Assembly: GCA_003552745.1 (NCBI GenBank)
Contig: PUOG01000114.1
Span: 1 to 25,069 of the forward strand
From: Spirochaetaceae bacterium
Lineage (GTDB): Bacteria > Spirochaetota > Spirochaetia > DSM-27196 > SKKC01
DNA: 25,069 nt
Direction of reading: 5' to 3'
The notes under the pieces are model-generated. The model was given only the letters and a program-made list of their open reading frames with translations. It was not told where the DNA came from and made no database searches. Position 1 is the first letter of the stretch, and each line of letters starts with the position of its first letter. Below, piece after piece: positions 1-8,799 of the stretch. A program made the position numbers and the translations under genes.

Positions 1-24
1 GCGCCGCCGGGCGCCCGTTCGCAC

Positions 25-56
25 AAAAAAACCGCGATCCGGCTCGGACCGCGGTT
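25..56 (-). terminator. Rho-independent terminator (minus strand)
   Basis: A hairpin with outer arms AACCGCG (30-36) and CGCGGTT (50-56), and inner arms TCCG (38-41) and CGGA (45-48), closes on a 3-nt loop with one 1x1 mismatch. Read on the minus strand it is followed by seven T residues (plus-strand A25-A31), the classical intrinsic terminator form. It lies downstream of deoC and probably ends that transcript, or an unrecognised RNA between the two. Confidence 0.8.
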
Positions 57-239
57 GGAATCGCTCGGTTAGTGCCTCCGGGTCAATCCCGGAGCGAAAT
101 CCGACTCCAAGCAGCGGACCGTGCCTTTACGGCGGCCGCCGCTGCTGCGGCGATGGGAAACATCGTCGGTACGGATTTCGATTCAGACGAATGCATTGCG
201 CTAACGTGTACACGCTCGGCGCGAACGTGTCAATAGCGG
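57..239. other. Gene-free stretch downstream of deoC
   Basis: I see no supported coding region. On the minus strand there are small GC hairpins, for example CTCCGGG/CCCGGAG around 82-100 and CGATG/CATCG around 151-165. The stretch could be a deoC 3' UTR or part of a small structured RNA, but no tRNA, SRP, 6S or RNase P consensus element is recognisable. Confidence 0.4.
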
Positions 240-965
240 TCAGTACGCGCTTGCGGACGAGCCGCCGGTGACGATGGCCACCCCGGCGCTCGTACCGAGT
301 CGTGCAGCACCGGCCCGGATCATCGCAGCCGCCTGCTCGCGGTCGCGGATCCCGCCGGATGCTTTGACCCGTACGTGCGAGCCGACCGCCTTGCGCATGA
401 GCTCGACATCCGCCACGGTAGCGCCGCCGCCGAAGAAGCCTGTCGATGTCTTGACGAAGTCGGCGCCGGCCTCCTCGGCGATTCGGCAGGCGAGGAGCTT
501 CTCATCATCGGTAAGCAGCGCGGTCTCGATGATGACCTTGGTAATCCGTTCGCTGCCGGTCACCCGTGTGACCGAGCGAATATCGTCGCGCACCCGATCG
601 AGATCGCCGTCCTTGAGAGCGCCGACGTTTATGACCATATCGAGCTCGCTCGCACCGTCGGCAACCGCCGCCTCGGCCTCCGCCGCCTTGATGCGCGAGG
701 CCATCGCCCCGAGCGGAAAGCCGACGACCGTCGCCACACCGATGCCGGTTCCGGCGAGCTCGGAGGCGCAGAGCGAGGTCCAGCACCCGTTCACGCACAC
801 CGCGTAGAAGTTATACTCGCGCGCCTCGCGGAGAAGCGCATCTATCTGCTCGCGCGTCGCCTCCGGACGCAGCAGTGTGTGATCGATGTACCGGTTCATG
901 TCATCGATAGGGGTGCCGGAATCCCCGGCTCCCGCTGCGGTATTCCTCTCCTCGTCGGTGGGCAT
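240..965 (-). CDS. deoC: Deoxyribose-phosphate aldolase (DeoC)
   Basis: This 241-residue protein matches the DeoC class I aldolase family, which cleaves 2-deoxy-D-ribose 5-phosphate to glyceraldehyde 3-phosphate and acetaldehyde in cytoplasmic deoxynucleoside breakdown. The Schiff-base lysine is K172 in FVKTSTGF, the second active-site lysine is K201 in VKASGGIR, and the catalytic Asp is D109 in ELDMVINVGAL. The family opening motif IDHTLL starts at residue 27, so the first ~22 residues are an extra polar leader. The ATG at 965 is supported by a strong GAGGAGG ribosome site nine bases upstream; an internal start at Met23 is the alternative. The length is normal for the family. It is transcribed leftwards towards the terminator at 25-56. 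The DinB-like gene upstream is on the same strand, 131 bases away, so co-transcription is possible but not shown. Confidence 0.96.
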   Translation of the reverse strand: MPTDEERNTAAGAGDSGTPIDDMNRYIDHTLLRPEATREQIDALLREAREYNFYAVCVNGCWTSLCASELAGTGIGVATVVGFPLGAMASRIKAAEAEAAVADGASELDMVINVGALKDGDLDRVRDDIRSVTRVTGSERITKVIIETALLTDDEKLLACRIAEEAGADFVKTSTGFFGGGATVADVELMRKAVGSHVRVKASGGIRDREQAAAMIRAGAARLGTSAGVAIVTGGSSASAY

Positions 966-1096
966 AAGCGGCTACCTCCTCGGTGCAACTACCCGGACAC
1001 GACTCCCGGGTCACTCGTACGGTTCGAGCGGTCCGCGTGGGCGCGGGCCGGCGCCGTTTCCGGATGGGAGTACCATTGCACCGCCGGTAGCGAAAG

Positions 1097-1426
1097 TCAA
1101 TCGCCGGTCACCAGTGCGACGAGCTGCCGGATCGCCCCGAGGTGCCAGGCGCGGTGGGCGACCACGCCCATCGCGCCGTTCGCGTGCGCATCCTCTCCGG
1201 CGACCGCGCGGTTGACGAGATTCAGCGCGTAACGGACGTGGTTCGCGTGACTTGCGATACTCGCCTGTTCTGCATCGACCTGCTCGAGCATGCCGACGAT
1301 ACCGCAGTCCGGCTCGTTGTCGGCGAACCACGTGGCGTTCGGATCGTCGGGTCCGAGATACGCCTCGCGCATGAGCGTGCCCAACGCCGCTACGAAGGCG
1401 CCTTGATCGATCGTTTGTGCACTCAT
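1097..1426 (-). CDS. DinB-like protein, unusually short
   Basis: This 109-residue protein resembles the DinB/DUF664 four-helix metalloprotein family of small cytoplasmic proteins, which includes metal-dependent transferases. The N-terminal half has a helix with HANHVRYALNLVNRAVAGED, and the C-terminal helix VAHRAWHLGAIRQL is the typical family ending carrying metal-ligand histidines. Family members are usually around 150-170 residues; here the tryptophan-rich middle segment between those two helices seems absent, so the gene may carry an in-frame internal deletion. The ATG at 1426 is preceded by AAAGGTGAT, a good ribosome site. Family assignment is moderate and the function unknown; it may be non-functional despite an intact frame. 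Confidence 0.7.
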   Translation of the reverse strand: MSAQTIDQGAFVAALGTLMREAYLGPDDPNATWFADNEPDCGIVGMLEQVDAEQASIASHANHVRYALNLVNRAVAGEDAHANGAMGVVAHRAWHLGAIRQLVALVTGD

Positions 1427-1630
1427 TGAGAATCACCTTTTTACAAAGGCTAAAGATAAAGCATGCAATAGCAAAACGTGACCTGGGAATTGCTTCGCAA
1501 TGATAGTGGTAGAGTTCTTGGATCTCCAATCTACGGTTCGCGTCGTACGCCAACGTAAGATACAATTGCCTAAGAAACACGCAAAGCCGCCCGATTCGAA
1601 CGGACCTGCGGCGATACTGGAGCACACTTC
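1427..1630. other. Divergent intergenic region
   Basis: This AT-richer stretch separates the leftward DinB-like gene from the rightward gene at 1631 and should carry promoters for both. A possible plus-strand -10 (TACAAT, 1561-1566) has no convincing -35 partner. A small imperfect stem GCCGC/GCGGC with an inner CCG/CGG sits at about 1586-1612, just before the ribosome site GGAG (1619-1622). Confidence 0.35.
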
Positions 1631-2359
1631 ATGCAGATCGTCATTCTTACGCTGCTCATAGTTTTCGGGGCGACGTTCGACAGTTTCCCGATGGACTTTC
1701 CTTCTGAAGTCCGTCAAGCGGTGCGTTCGGCAAGTTCCGCCGAAATTTCGGGACCGGTTTTCGTCGGCATCAGTTCGCGACGCCGGGATCGGGAGGAAGA
1801 GAATGCATACGCTCTCGAACATGCTGCCGAGCAAGCGGCGCGTTATCAAGGCTTTGATGCGTCGTACGTTTCCATCACGCGCGATGGTGTCCGTGCTCGC
1901 GGGGTTGAACACCTCGAAGTAAACTGGAACGAAGCGAAAGCGGATGAACTGCTCGAGGAGATGGACGTTGTCGAGACGTTCGTGAACGACCGCGGGACAG
2001 TGGTATTGGCGACCTCCGATTCCCTGCGCGCGATTTCTATTCCGGTCGAACTAACAAGCGCCGGGCAGAGGCCCCCGCACTGGATAACCCGAGCTCCATC
2101 GTTGGGCGGACTGACGGTCGGTGTAGGGGTCGTCGAGACAGGACGTGATCTCCAGCGCAGCGTCGATCGGGCGGACGCCGAGGCGTTGACCGAGATTCTT
2201 CGCACACATGAGCTATCGCTTATCGCGGAGCAATACGGTGATCGTCGGATACGGGATGAACGCGCCGTGGCCTCAGTGTCAAGGTTTTACGTCGTTGAGC
2301 GCTATTTCTCAGAGGACGGCCGCTCTCTGTACAGCCTGGCAATTGCGGAGATTGATTGA
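1631..2359 (+). CDS. LPP20-like envelope protein
   Basis: This is a 242-residue protein with a short hydrophobic N-terminus (residues 1-14) that could be a signal peptide, with no lipobox cysteine. Two segments resemble the LPP20 lipoprotein fold: FVGISSRRRDREEENAYAL near residue 45, and WITRAPSLGGLTVGVGVVE near residue 158 followed by a helix rich in Ala and Arg. LPP20-type domains are small alpha/beta units common in envelope proteins of Gram-negative bacteria; their biochemical role is mostly unknown. The ATG follows GGAG at a spacing of eight. It converges on the LPP20 lipoprotein at 2418-2981, which has a related fold, suggesting a functionally linked envelope set. No enzyme motif is visible. 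Confidence 0.65.
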   Translation: MQIVILTLLIVFGATFDSFPMDFPSEVRQAVRSASSAEISGPVFVGISSRRRDREEENAYALEHAAEQAARYQGFDASYVSITRDGVRARGVEHLEVNWNEAKADELLEEMDVVETFVNDRGTVVLATSDSLRAISIPVELTSAGQRPPHWITRAPSLGGLTVGVGVVETGRDLQRSVDRADAEALTEILRTHELSLIAEQYGDRRIRDERAVASVSRFYVVERYFSEDGRSLYSLAIAEID

Positions 2360-2368
2360 TTGAGTGCC

Positions 2369-2401
2369 GGCCGGAGGTTCGCTATGCGTCGACCTCCGGC
2401 C
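2369..2401. terminator. Shared hairpin between convergent genes
   Basis: A perfect 10-bp inverted repeat, GGCCGGAGGT (2369-2378) and ACCTCCGGCC (2392-2401), encloses a 13-nt loop. It sits in the 58-base gap between two convergent genes and is placed to act on both strands. No long T-tract follows on either side, so it is a likely but not textbook terminator. Confidence 0.65.
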
Positions 2402-2417
2402 CGCGAGTTCGTCTGAA

Positions 2418-2981
2418 CTATTCCTCGACCGGACTGGACTGCGGTGGGTCTTCTTCGAGCTGGGAATCGAGGTATTCGAGTGCTTGCTGTGCTTGAAACT
2501 GGGAGAAGGCCGCATCCTCGTTACGGGAGAAGGCATCGGCAGCCGCGTCACCGAAATTGTTCATAGGCAGACTCACGAGCGCGTACATTGTACCGTCGTC
2601 GCTCTGTGCCACTTCCTCGGTACGTATACCGTTCAACGTCGTGTCGGTGATCTGTCGCGAGATTGTCTCCACAAACTGCAGAACCTGGGTGTTGTCGTCG
2701 GCGCCTGCCTCCTGGGAGTAATCGATAATCGCCGCCTCTACGCTGGCCTGGATCTGGAATGCAATGTCCTCGCGAGCGCGCGAAAGCGCCATCCGTCTGG
2801 AGTTGTCAAGGCTTGCCATCTGTGCCGAACCGACACCGTAGAAGGCATCCTCGGCGACCGGGGGATTGAGGTAGAAATCGGGGAGATCCGCTGGGCGTGG
2901 TTGATCGGGCGTGGCACATCCAACAATCGCGGCTACTGCCAGAAACGCGACCAGGACTGCTAGCAATTGATGTCTTCGCAT
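2418..2981 (-). CDS. LPP20-family lipoprotein
   Basis: From the ATG at 2981 this is a 187-residue lipoprotein. It has a charged start (MRRHQ), a hydrophobic core and a lipobox ending IVGC at about residue 21. The mature part has the LPP20 pattern: LPDFYLNPP, then FYGVGSAQMASLDNSRRMAL, then a long alpha segment and a closing strand TMYALVSLPMNNF. The open frame extends upstream to 3062, but the 2981 start is fixed by both the signal peptide and an AAGGAG ribosome site nine bases before it. It should be lipid-anchored in the envelope; LPP20 proteins have no known enzymatic activity. It is divergent from the gene at 3140, whose N-terminal half also carries an LPP20-like segment. Confidence 0.85.
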   Translation of the reverse strand: MRRHQLLAVLVAFLAVAAIVGCATPDQPRPADLPDFYLNPPVAEDAFYGVGSAQMASLDNSRRMALSRAREDIAFQIQASVEAAIIDYSQEAGADDNTQVLQFVETISRQITDTTLNGIRTEEVAQSDDGTMYALVSLPMNNFGDAAADAFSRNEDAAFSQFQAQQALEYLDSQLEEDPPQSSPVEE

Positions 2982-3041
2982 ACTTATTCTCCTTAAGTAA
3001 CATGACTTGTTTGAGTATAACTCCACCGGATGAATTACGAG

Positions 3042-3073
3042 ATGCTTATTATGAGCAAGCATTTTTTGTTCAA
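3042..3073. promoter_or_regulatory. AT-rich divergent control region
   Basis: The gap 2982-3139 separates divergent envelope genes. It holds a 6-bp stem ATGCTT/AAGCAT (3042-3047 and 3057-3062) followed on the plus strand by six T residues, and on the minus strand a possible -35 TTGAAC (3068-3073) with an AT-rich -10-like block at 3046-3053. The elements overlap, so this may be a promoter for the leftward lipoprotein or a weak terminator-like stem. Neither reading is secure. Confidence 0.3.
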
Positions 3074-3139
3074 ATCATAACCGGTATGGACTATTCTTTC
3101 TTGTAGTATGACCGGTGTCTTGCTAATGTCAAGGATGAT

Positions 3140-4702
3140 ATGAAGCAGCGTTTTTCTCGTAGCGTGTTCCTATCGCTGATAGTGCTTCTGTGCGGGGTTA
3201 TGACCGCGAACGGGCTGGAGTCGTGGGCGCGGTCGTTCGGGTCCCACGCGCGTATCCGGCTGCCACGTTATCTCACCGGCTTCAGTATGGTTGAGGCCGA
3301 CCGCACCGATGCTCTTGAGATCGCGCGAACTCAGGCGCTCGACGATCTCATCCGGAAGGTTCGCGTCAGTATTCGAAGCGAGATCGTGACCCGTGAACGC
3401 GACGACGGTCGCCGCGCCAACGCTTCCTACAGCAGCGTGACCAGAAGCTCATCGGAGTTGCAGGTTGCCGAGCCTGCATTTCTCATTGATGAAGATGAGA
3501 CACGCATTTACGCCCTTGCGTACGTGGAGGTGAGCACGCTCGCGCGGTCGTATGCGGATTCTACCGAACAGGCGTTGAAGCGACTGCGTCGGGCGAATGA
3601 ACAAGCGGCAGACGATCTCGCCGATGGCCGTATTGAAGATGCTGAGGAAGCGCTGCGGCTTGCCAATACAAACCGGGACAATGCGGAGACGGCATTCGGC
3701 GTTCTCGAGAGTCTTCGGCGCCTTTCAGCTATCGCCGATCGCGAGTTTTCCGCTGATATTCGGACATACGAAAGCGAGCTTGAGCGAGAATATCAGACCG
3801 TTCGCGAGCTGGAGAACGAGATAGAGCGCTTCACTCCCGAACGATACGAGAATCTTGTCGAGCACTTGGCCCGTCAATTGTCGGCCTCCGAGTATCGTAT
3901 CGTGGGGCAGAGACCCCTGCGGTACGAGAACGCGGATTTCAGCAGCGAATTCGGCTCCCGGTTGGTTTCCGCGGTGAGCGATGAGCTGCGGCAGCGCAGT
4001 AGTTACTCCGCGGGGGCCGCTGAAGCGGTTCTTGAAGGGGGTTACTGGATCGATGGCGAGGAGATTGAGCTTTCGCTGCGAGTTCGCGACTCGCAGAGTG
4101 GTGAGGTGTTAAGGAGCGAACGAGCTGTCGTGCCCGTATCGGCGGCCGGCGATCTTGAAATACAACCCGCGGATCTCGACTCCGCACTCGCAAACGAAAA
4201 ACTTCTCATTGGCGAGGCGACCGTCGAGGGCGGCATCTCGGTGGACGTGTGGACGAACAAGGGCCGCGACCAGGATGTGCTCGTGTTCGAGCAAGGAGAG
4301 GAGCTTCAGTTCTACTTTCGCGTGAATCAGCCGGCGTTTCTGCGGCTGACCTATGAGCTTGCTTCGGGTGATCTGGTAATGCTCGAACCACAGTTCTATA
4401 TCGGCGTGGACCGTGTGAATCGGGTGGTTGAGCTCCCATACCGGTTCGTAGTGGTGCCGCCTTTCGGGGTGGAACGGCTAATCGTGACCGCCTCTTCTGA
4501 ACCTCCGCCAGCGGCGGATACCCATATCCGCATAATTGATGGCCAGCAGTATGAGGTCTTCGGCTCCGCTGAGGGTGTTGTGGGCCGCACCCGGGGACTC
4601 GCCCGCGTGGACGATCGTGACGAGGATCAAGCAGGTGGTGAAGGCGGGCGGGTAGGTGAGGCTTCGCTCACGATAACCACGGTGCGGGAGGCGGAAGAAT
4701 AA
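3140..4702 (+). CDS. Secreted LPP20/DUF4384-domain protein
   Basis: This 520-residue protein begins with a signal peptide (MKQRFSRSVFLSLIVLLCG). An LPP20-like segment follows: YLTGFSMVEADRTDALEIAR near residue 44, then paired strands up to about 135. Residues ~140-240 are a charged coiled coil (for example ELEREYQTVRELENEIERF). The C-terminal region, about 364-460, matches DUF4384: VDVWTNKGRDQDVLVFEQGE, a strand FRVNQPAFLRLTYEL, then FVVVPPFGVERLIVTAS. DUF4384 domains commonly accompany secreted caspase-like or protein-kinase modules in bacteria, which fits the caspase genes downstream. The ATG is preceded by AAGGAT. The stop overlaps the next start by one base (TAATG), implying translational coupling. 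It is the first gene of a tight rightward operon running to 12720. The molecular function is unknown. Confidence 0.8.
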   Translation: MKQRFSRSVFLSLIVLLCGVMTANGLESWARSFGSHARIRLPRYLTGFSMVEADRTDALEIARTQALDDLIRKVRVSIRSEIVTRERDDGRRANASYSSVTRSSSELQVAEPAFLIDEDETRIYALAYVEVSTLARSYADSTEQALKRLRRANEQAADDLADGRIEDAEEALRLANTNRDNAETAFGVLESLRRLSAIADREFSADIRTYESELEREYQTVRELENEIERFTPERYENLVEHLARQLSASEYRIVGQRPLRYENADFSSEFGSRLVSAVSDELRQRSSYSAGAAEAVLEGGYWIDGEEIELSLRVRDSQSGEVLRSERAVVPVSAAGDLEIQPADLDSALANEKLLIGEATVEGGISVDVWTNKGRDQDVLVFEQGEELQFYFRVNQPAFLRLTYELASGDLVMLEPQFYIGVDRVNRVVELPYRFVVVPPFGVERLIVTASSEPPPAADTHIRIIDGQQYEVFGSAEGVVGRTRGLARVDDRDEDQAGGEGGRVGEASLTITTVREAEE

Positions 4703-5589
4703 TGAGTGTTTGTCGAGTGTTGATATGCGCGGTCGTTTCCAGCGGGCTGTTTGCCGGGCCGCTGTATGCTTTTGACTCTTCGAGTGAGCTGTCCTCGCTC
4801 AATGATCGTGTTGCCGCCGCGGCCGAGGAGCGGCGAAGCGGGTGGTCATCTCTCGAGGTCCCTTCAGACCTTCATGCTGATGCCGGCGAAGCGACTTTGT
4901 ACTTGGCTGATAGGGATCACTGGATAACGGTACCGGCGCAAACACCGCTTGAAATCTTCCGAGAAGAAAACCGGCTAAGAATTCGATGGGGTCGGGATCT
5001 CGAGGCGCATAGCGGTACCCTCTATAGCGATTACGCGCGTGTCGAGATAGAAGCGGGAAGCGTATATGCCATCAGCTACGCCGCGCCTGAACAACTACTT
5101 AATGACGCGCGCGGCCTTGATGGTTACCAGCCGGTCCCGAGTGCGAGCGGCTTGGAGTTGTTGCCGGAGAGTGAAGAGCAGTTTCAACTCGGTTTTCACG
5201 GGTTGGCAGCTGCCGCGGGAGTCGGTCTTTTTGTACTTGGCTTTGTCATAGCCGCGGATGAATACGATTCGGATGGGCCCCGAGCAGGAGAAAGAAGAGG
5301 CCTTGGTGATCCCGGCGCGCTGGCTTCTTTCGGACTTGGGGCTATGGGCCTTGGCTGGAGTATAGTCTTGGGGTCATCGACGGAAGAACAACCGGCTGAA
5401 GACAACATCGCCCAAAACGAACGCCGTCGGCGCGAGCTGGAGCGCGAACAGCGTGCCACCGAACGCGCCAATGAACGCTTGTTGGAAGAAGCAAACGAAG
5501 AAATACACCTGCGCAACCGGCACGCGGGTTATGTATCGGTGGAAGAGGTGGCGACCGGGCGCGCCACGAGAGTGTGGCTCGCTGAATAA
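4702..5589 (+). CDS. Predicted envelope protein with two membrane segments
   Basis: This 295-residue protein belongs to no family I recognise. It has a signal peptide (ending near LYAFD, residue ~24) and a beta-rich domain of about 60-125. Two hydrophobic Gly/Ala-rich segments follow (around 168-189 and 207-225), separated by a charged loop, and resemble a membrane hairpin. Next comes a strongly charged coiled coil (about 232-270, rich in Glu/Arg) and a short C-terminal strand region ending VSVEEVATGRATRVWLAE that resembles part of a PEGA-like module. Its start overlaps the preceding stop by one base and the next gene follows after 22 bases, so it is an operon member. It could be an inner-membrane scaffold for the secreted caspase system; that is inference from context only. 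Confidence 0.7.
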   Translation: MSVCRVLICAVVSSGLFAGPLYAFDSSSELSSLNDRVAAAAEERRSGWSSLEVPSDLHADAGEATLYLADRDHWITVPAQTPLEIFREENRLRIRWGRDLEAHSGTLYSDYARVEIEAGSVYAISYAAPEQLLNDARGLDGYQPVPSASGLELLPESEEQFQLGFHGLAAAAGVGLFVLGFVIAADEYDSDGPRAGERRGLGDPGALASFGLGAMGLGWSIVLGSSTEEQPAEDNIAQNERRRRELEREQRATERANERLLEEANEEIHLRNRHAGYVSVEEVATGRATRVWLAE

Positions 5590-5611
5590 GGATACCCAGG
5601 AGGTAGAACGA

Positions 5612-8600
5612 ATGGCACATCGATCGCTTCCGAGTACGATACTATTTTTTTTTCTCGTTATCCTAATTCTGGCGATAAGCGCCTGCGCCACAGCCCCGGA
5701 TGACGCGGTTCCCGATGATAACGGACGCGTAGACGACACCGAGCGGATGGATGGCCCGCCGACTCCGCTTGAGAATATCCAGCGTTTTTTGGAAGAGAGT
5801 ACTCCCGAGCTTGCCCGGCCGGTATTACTGGGGCTGGAGTCTCCGGATTATCAGGACGGCGACGGCAATACCACGCTGATCGTGGCGGCGCTGCATGAAG
5901 CCACCGGTCTTGCCGCGCAGGCGTTGGAGCAGGGCGCCGACCCGAATCTCGCGCGCAACGACGGTTTTACTGCGCTGCATATATCAGCCTATTTCGGCAA
6001 TAGTGAACTTGTCGAGCTGCTTCTCGAACACGATGCCAATGTAAATGCCGTCAGCGACGCAGAACTCACACCGCTGCACCTTGCCGTTGAAGATGAGCAT
6101 GCGAACACTACAGAGCTATTGCTATACCACGATGCGGATGCCTTTGCGCAGCGAGGCGACGGGCTGCGCCCGTTCGATGCAAAGAATGATCTCGCGGCCG
6201 ATTACCGGGAGCTCATTCAAGAGACGAACGAATCGTACGGCGCCGTCGCGGTAGTGCCGGTGCTGCGCTTTGGCGAGGAGATCGGTCCGTACGCCGAGCA
6301 ATTTGGCCCGACGGTGGAGCAGGCCTACGCCGAGCGGGGTATGGACGCGTTTCAGACCGGGACGCCTGAGGGAGGGCCGTTTCCGGAATCGGAAATCAGC
6401 ATTCCGCGTACCTTTGATTATGTGGAAGAGCCGTATTTCGAAATAACCGCACGAAATAGCGGTCGAGGCGATCTCTTCGGGCTGACCGCTGAGGTTACGG
6501 TTGACGGTGGAGATACGGTGCCGGTGTTTTTCGGGTGGCTGCCGCCGGAAGCTGAAGCCACCCGGGTCGTGACGCTTCCGGAGCCAGGATTGGGAGGCAT
6601 TGGGGCCGATCTCGGTGTCGAGGTGGAGTTCAGCGAGGCCAACGACTGGACGGCCCCTAGTCAAAGAGGTTCGGTTTCTATCGCGTCTATGAACAATCGC
6701 CGCGTTCAGGAATACATCGAACTATTCGATACAACTGACGTTCGTGAGCTCGTCGCGGGTGAACATATAGACCGGCGGGCGGTGGACCGCCTTATTCATT
6801 TCGAAGAGATCGAGTACGCCATAGATGATCTCATATTCTTTGCCTCCGAACGAGCGGTTTCACAGGACATCGTCGAGAGTGTTATTGTCGACGAGCTGGT
6901 AAGCTACTCGAACGAAGATCTTATCGCGCTTGCCGAACACAACTATCTGACCCGGTCTATTGTCGAATCGCTGTTTCGCGGTGGTCGTGATTTTTCGCGC
7001 GCTGAGATTCAAGCGCTTGCCGATCTCGGGGTCTTTAACCCGCCCGAGGTGTTGTACACCTACACGGTGCGCGACGGAGGCACTCCCACCTCCACCGGCA
7101 ACCAGGACGGAATCATCCAGCCGGGAGAATCACCCGATTTTACCTTTCGCCTGCGCAACGACTCGGTGTTCGAGCTGGAAGATGTATCGGCTCGTATTGA
7201 GACAGATCATCCGGACCTCGAGCTGTTCAAACCTTCTCACCGAATCGATCAGGTTTCCGGCGGCGAGACGGTGGAAGTTACGACGCAAACCGGGCTCCGG
7301 CCGCGATTTGAGGGCGAGCGTTTCGAACTGGAGCTCGTCGTGGAAAACGAGCAGTTTGGTGAGCTCCTTCGTGACGTCGTGGAGGTGCCGGTAGATGAGG
7401 ATGTCGAGACCGACCCGATACTGGCGCTGAACAAAGACGTTGTCTCAACCGAGGCGGTGGAGGTGTACGACGGAGCTTCCGATGATACCCCGGTTGTGAA
7501 CACGTTTCAGGAAGGCGCGCGCTTCGAGGTGACCGGTGAGCTCGGCGGGTATTACCGGGTGTCGGTCGCCGGACGCGACGGATGGTTGCTCCAGAAAAGC
7601 GTGGCAGATTACTCGCCGGAGGGCGACCCGGATTACGAGCTTGCAAGCGATATCGCTGACGATGAAGGCTTTTTCGCGAATCAACGGCCCGAGGTCGTAA
7701 TAAACTCACCTCGAAACAACGACGTTATCGACCACAATCAGGTCACGCTCGATGTAACGGCGATTGACAGGCAGCACGGGATCGAGTCGGTGGCGGTCTG
7801 GGTAAACGACGAACTGCTTCCTGGAAGCCATGGAGAGCGCGGTCTTGCAGTGGTCGGGCGTGAGGAACACGATCAAGCTCGAGTGGAGCGTGGTTTCGAC
7901 CTTTCTCTCCGAACAGGGGAGAACACCATTCGAGTGGTGGCTTATAACGGCAACAACATCGAGTCACACGACGAAGAGATTACGATCGAGTCTACCGGAA
8001 TGCGAAATCCGCCGCGGCTTTTCGTGCTTTCGGTTGGTGTGGACGACTACAACAACCCCGACTGGGACCTCCGTTTTGCGGCGAAGGACGCGGAAACGAT
8101 CGGCGAGATTTTTGAAGCACAACGCGGCGTAGGCTTATATGACGAGGTCCATACTCAGGTGCTCCTGAATGAAGAAGCCACCCGCGAAAACATCATCGCC
8201 GAGCTCGAAACGTTTGTAGGACGTGCTCGGCGGCACGATACCGTGGTGGTCTTCATGGCCGGACACGGAATACAACATCGAGATACTTACTACTTCATGG
8301 GCGCGGACGCGGACCTCGATACGCCTACACGGCGCGGTCTGGATCAGGATGTGATTCAGCGGGCCTTACGGTACAACGTGGATTCCGAGCGGGCGCTGGT
8401 CATGCTCGATACCTGTCAGAGCGGTTTTATCCCGGGAAGACGCGATGCCGGCCCCGACATGACGCGGGTTGTTGAACGGCTCGCCGAAACACAGGGTATC
8501 GCCTATTTGAGCGCTTCACGAGGCAACGAAGCCGCCCGGGAGAACCCGAATTGGGGACACGGGGCGTTCACCTTGGCGGTGCGCGAAGCCCTGTTGGAAG

Positions 8601-8755
8601 GCATGGCGCGGCCGGCCGAAGGCAGCCAGGCGTTACGCATTGATGAACTCTACAGCTATGTTTCCGACCGCGTAATCGAACTTACCGACGGTCAGCAGCG
8701 CCCGCTTCTCAGCGGCAGCATGGAGTTTTTTCCGCTATACGGAGTTGCTCAGTGA
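5612..8755 (+). CDS. Caspase-like lipoprotein with ankyrin, SH3 and Ig-like domains
   Basis: This 1047-residue protein has a lipobox-type signal sequence (core FFFLVILILAISAC). Ankyrin repeats lie at about 84-185 (motifs GFTALHISAYFGNSELVELL and LTPLHLAVEDEHANTTELLL). A long middle region includes an Ig-like segment with CARDB-type character around 495-590. A bacterial SH3-like domain follows at about 609-670 (GYYRVSVAGRDGWLLQKSV), then an Ig-like domain at about 691-790. The C-terminal peptidase C14 domain (about 802-1047) carries catalytic His885 in MAGHGIQ and Cys935 in LDTCQSG, so it should be proteolytically competent. The open frame extends upstream to 5453, but AGGAGGT seven bases before 5612 and the signal peptide fix the start. 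It is probably anchored in the envelope with its domains in the periplasm or at the surface. It sits mid-operon, upstream of two further caspase genes. Confidence 0.9.
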   Translation: MAHRSLPSTILFFFLVILILAISACATAPDDAVPDDNGRVDDTERMDGPPTPLENIQRFLEESTPELARPVLLGLESPDYQDGDGNTTLIVAALHEATGLAAQALEQGADPNLARNDGFTALHISAYFGNSELVELLLEHDANVNAVSDAELTPLHLAVEDEHANTTELLLYHDADAFAQRGDGLRPFDAKNDLAADYRELIQETNESYGAVAVVPVLRFGEEIGPYAEQFGPTVEQAYAERGMDAFQTGTPEGGPFPESEISIPRTFDYVEEPYFEITARNSGRGDLFGLTAEVTVDGGDTVPVFFGWLPPEAEATRVVTLPEPGLGGIGADLGVEVEFSEANDWTAPSQRGSVSIASMNNRRVQEYIELFDTTDVRELVAGEHIDRRAVDRLIHFEEIEYAIDDLIFFASERAVSQDIVESVIVDELVSYSNEDLIALAEHNYLTRSIVESLFRGGRDFSRAEIQALADLGVFNPPEVLYTYTVRDGGTPTSTGNQDGIIQPGESPDFTFRLRNDSVFELEDVSARIETDHPDLELFKPSHRIDQVSGGETVEVTTQTGLRPRFEGERFELELVVENEQFGELLRDVVEVPVDEDVETDPILALNKDVVSTEAVEVYDGASDDTPVVNTFQEGARFEVTGELGGYYRVSVAGRDGWLLQKSVADYSPEGDPDYELASDIADDEGFFANQRPEVVINSPRNNDVIDHNQVTLDVTAIDRQHGIESVAVWVNDELLPGSHGERGLAVVGREEHDQARVERGFDLSLRTGENTIRVVAYNGNNIESHDEEITIESTGMRNPPRLFVLSVGVDDYNNPDWDLRFAAKDAETIGEIFEAQRGVGLYDEVHTQVLLNEEATRENIIAELETFVGRARRHDTVVVFMAGHGIQHRDTYYFMGADADLDTPTRRGLDQDVIQRALRYNVDSERALVMLDTCQSGFIPGRRDAGPDMTRVVERLAETQGIAYLSASRGNEAARENPNWGHGAFTLAVREALLEGMARPAEGSQALRIDELYSYVSDRVIELTDGQQRPLLSGSMEFFPLYGVAQ

Positions 8756-8799
8756 GCGAACGTCGCGAGCTAATGCAAGCTTGTGCGAGGGGGGGGATT

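Noticed and set aside
1588..1604. A tRNA T-arm-like sequence on the minus strand (GTTCGAATC-type loop with a 5-bp stem)
   Set aside because: No matching acceptor, D-arm or anticodon arm could be placed upstream on that strand.
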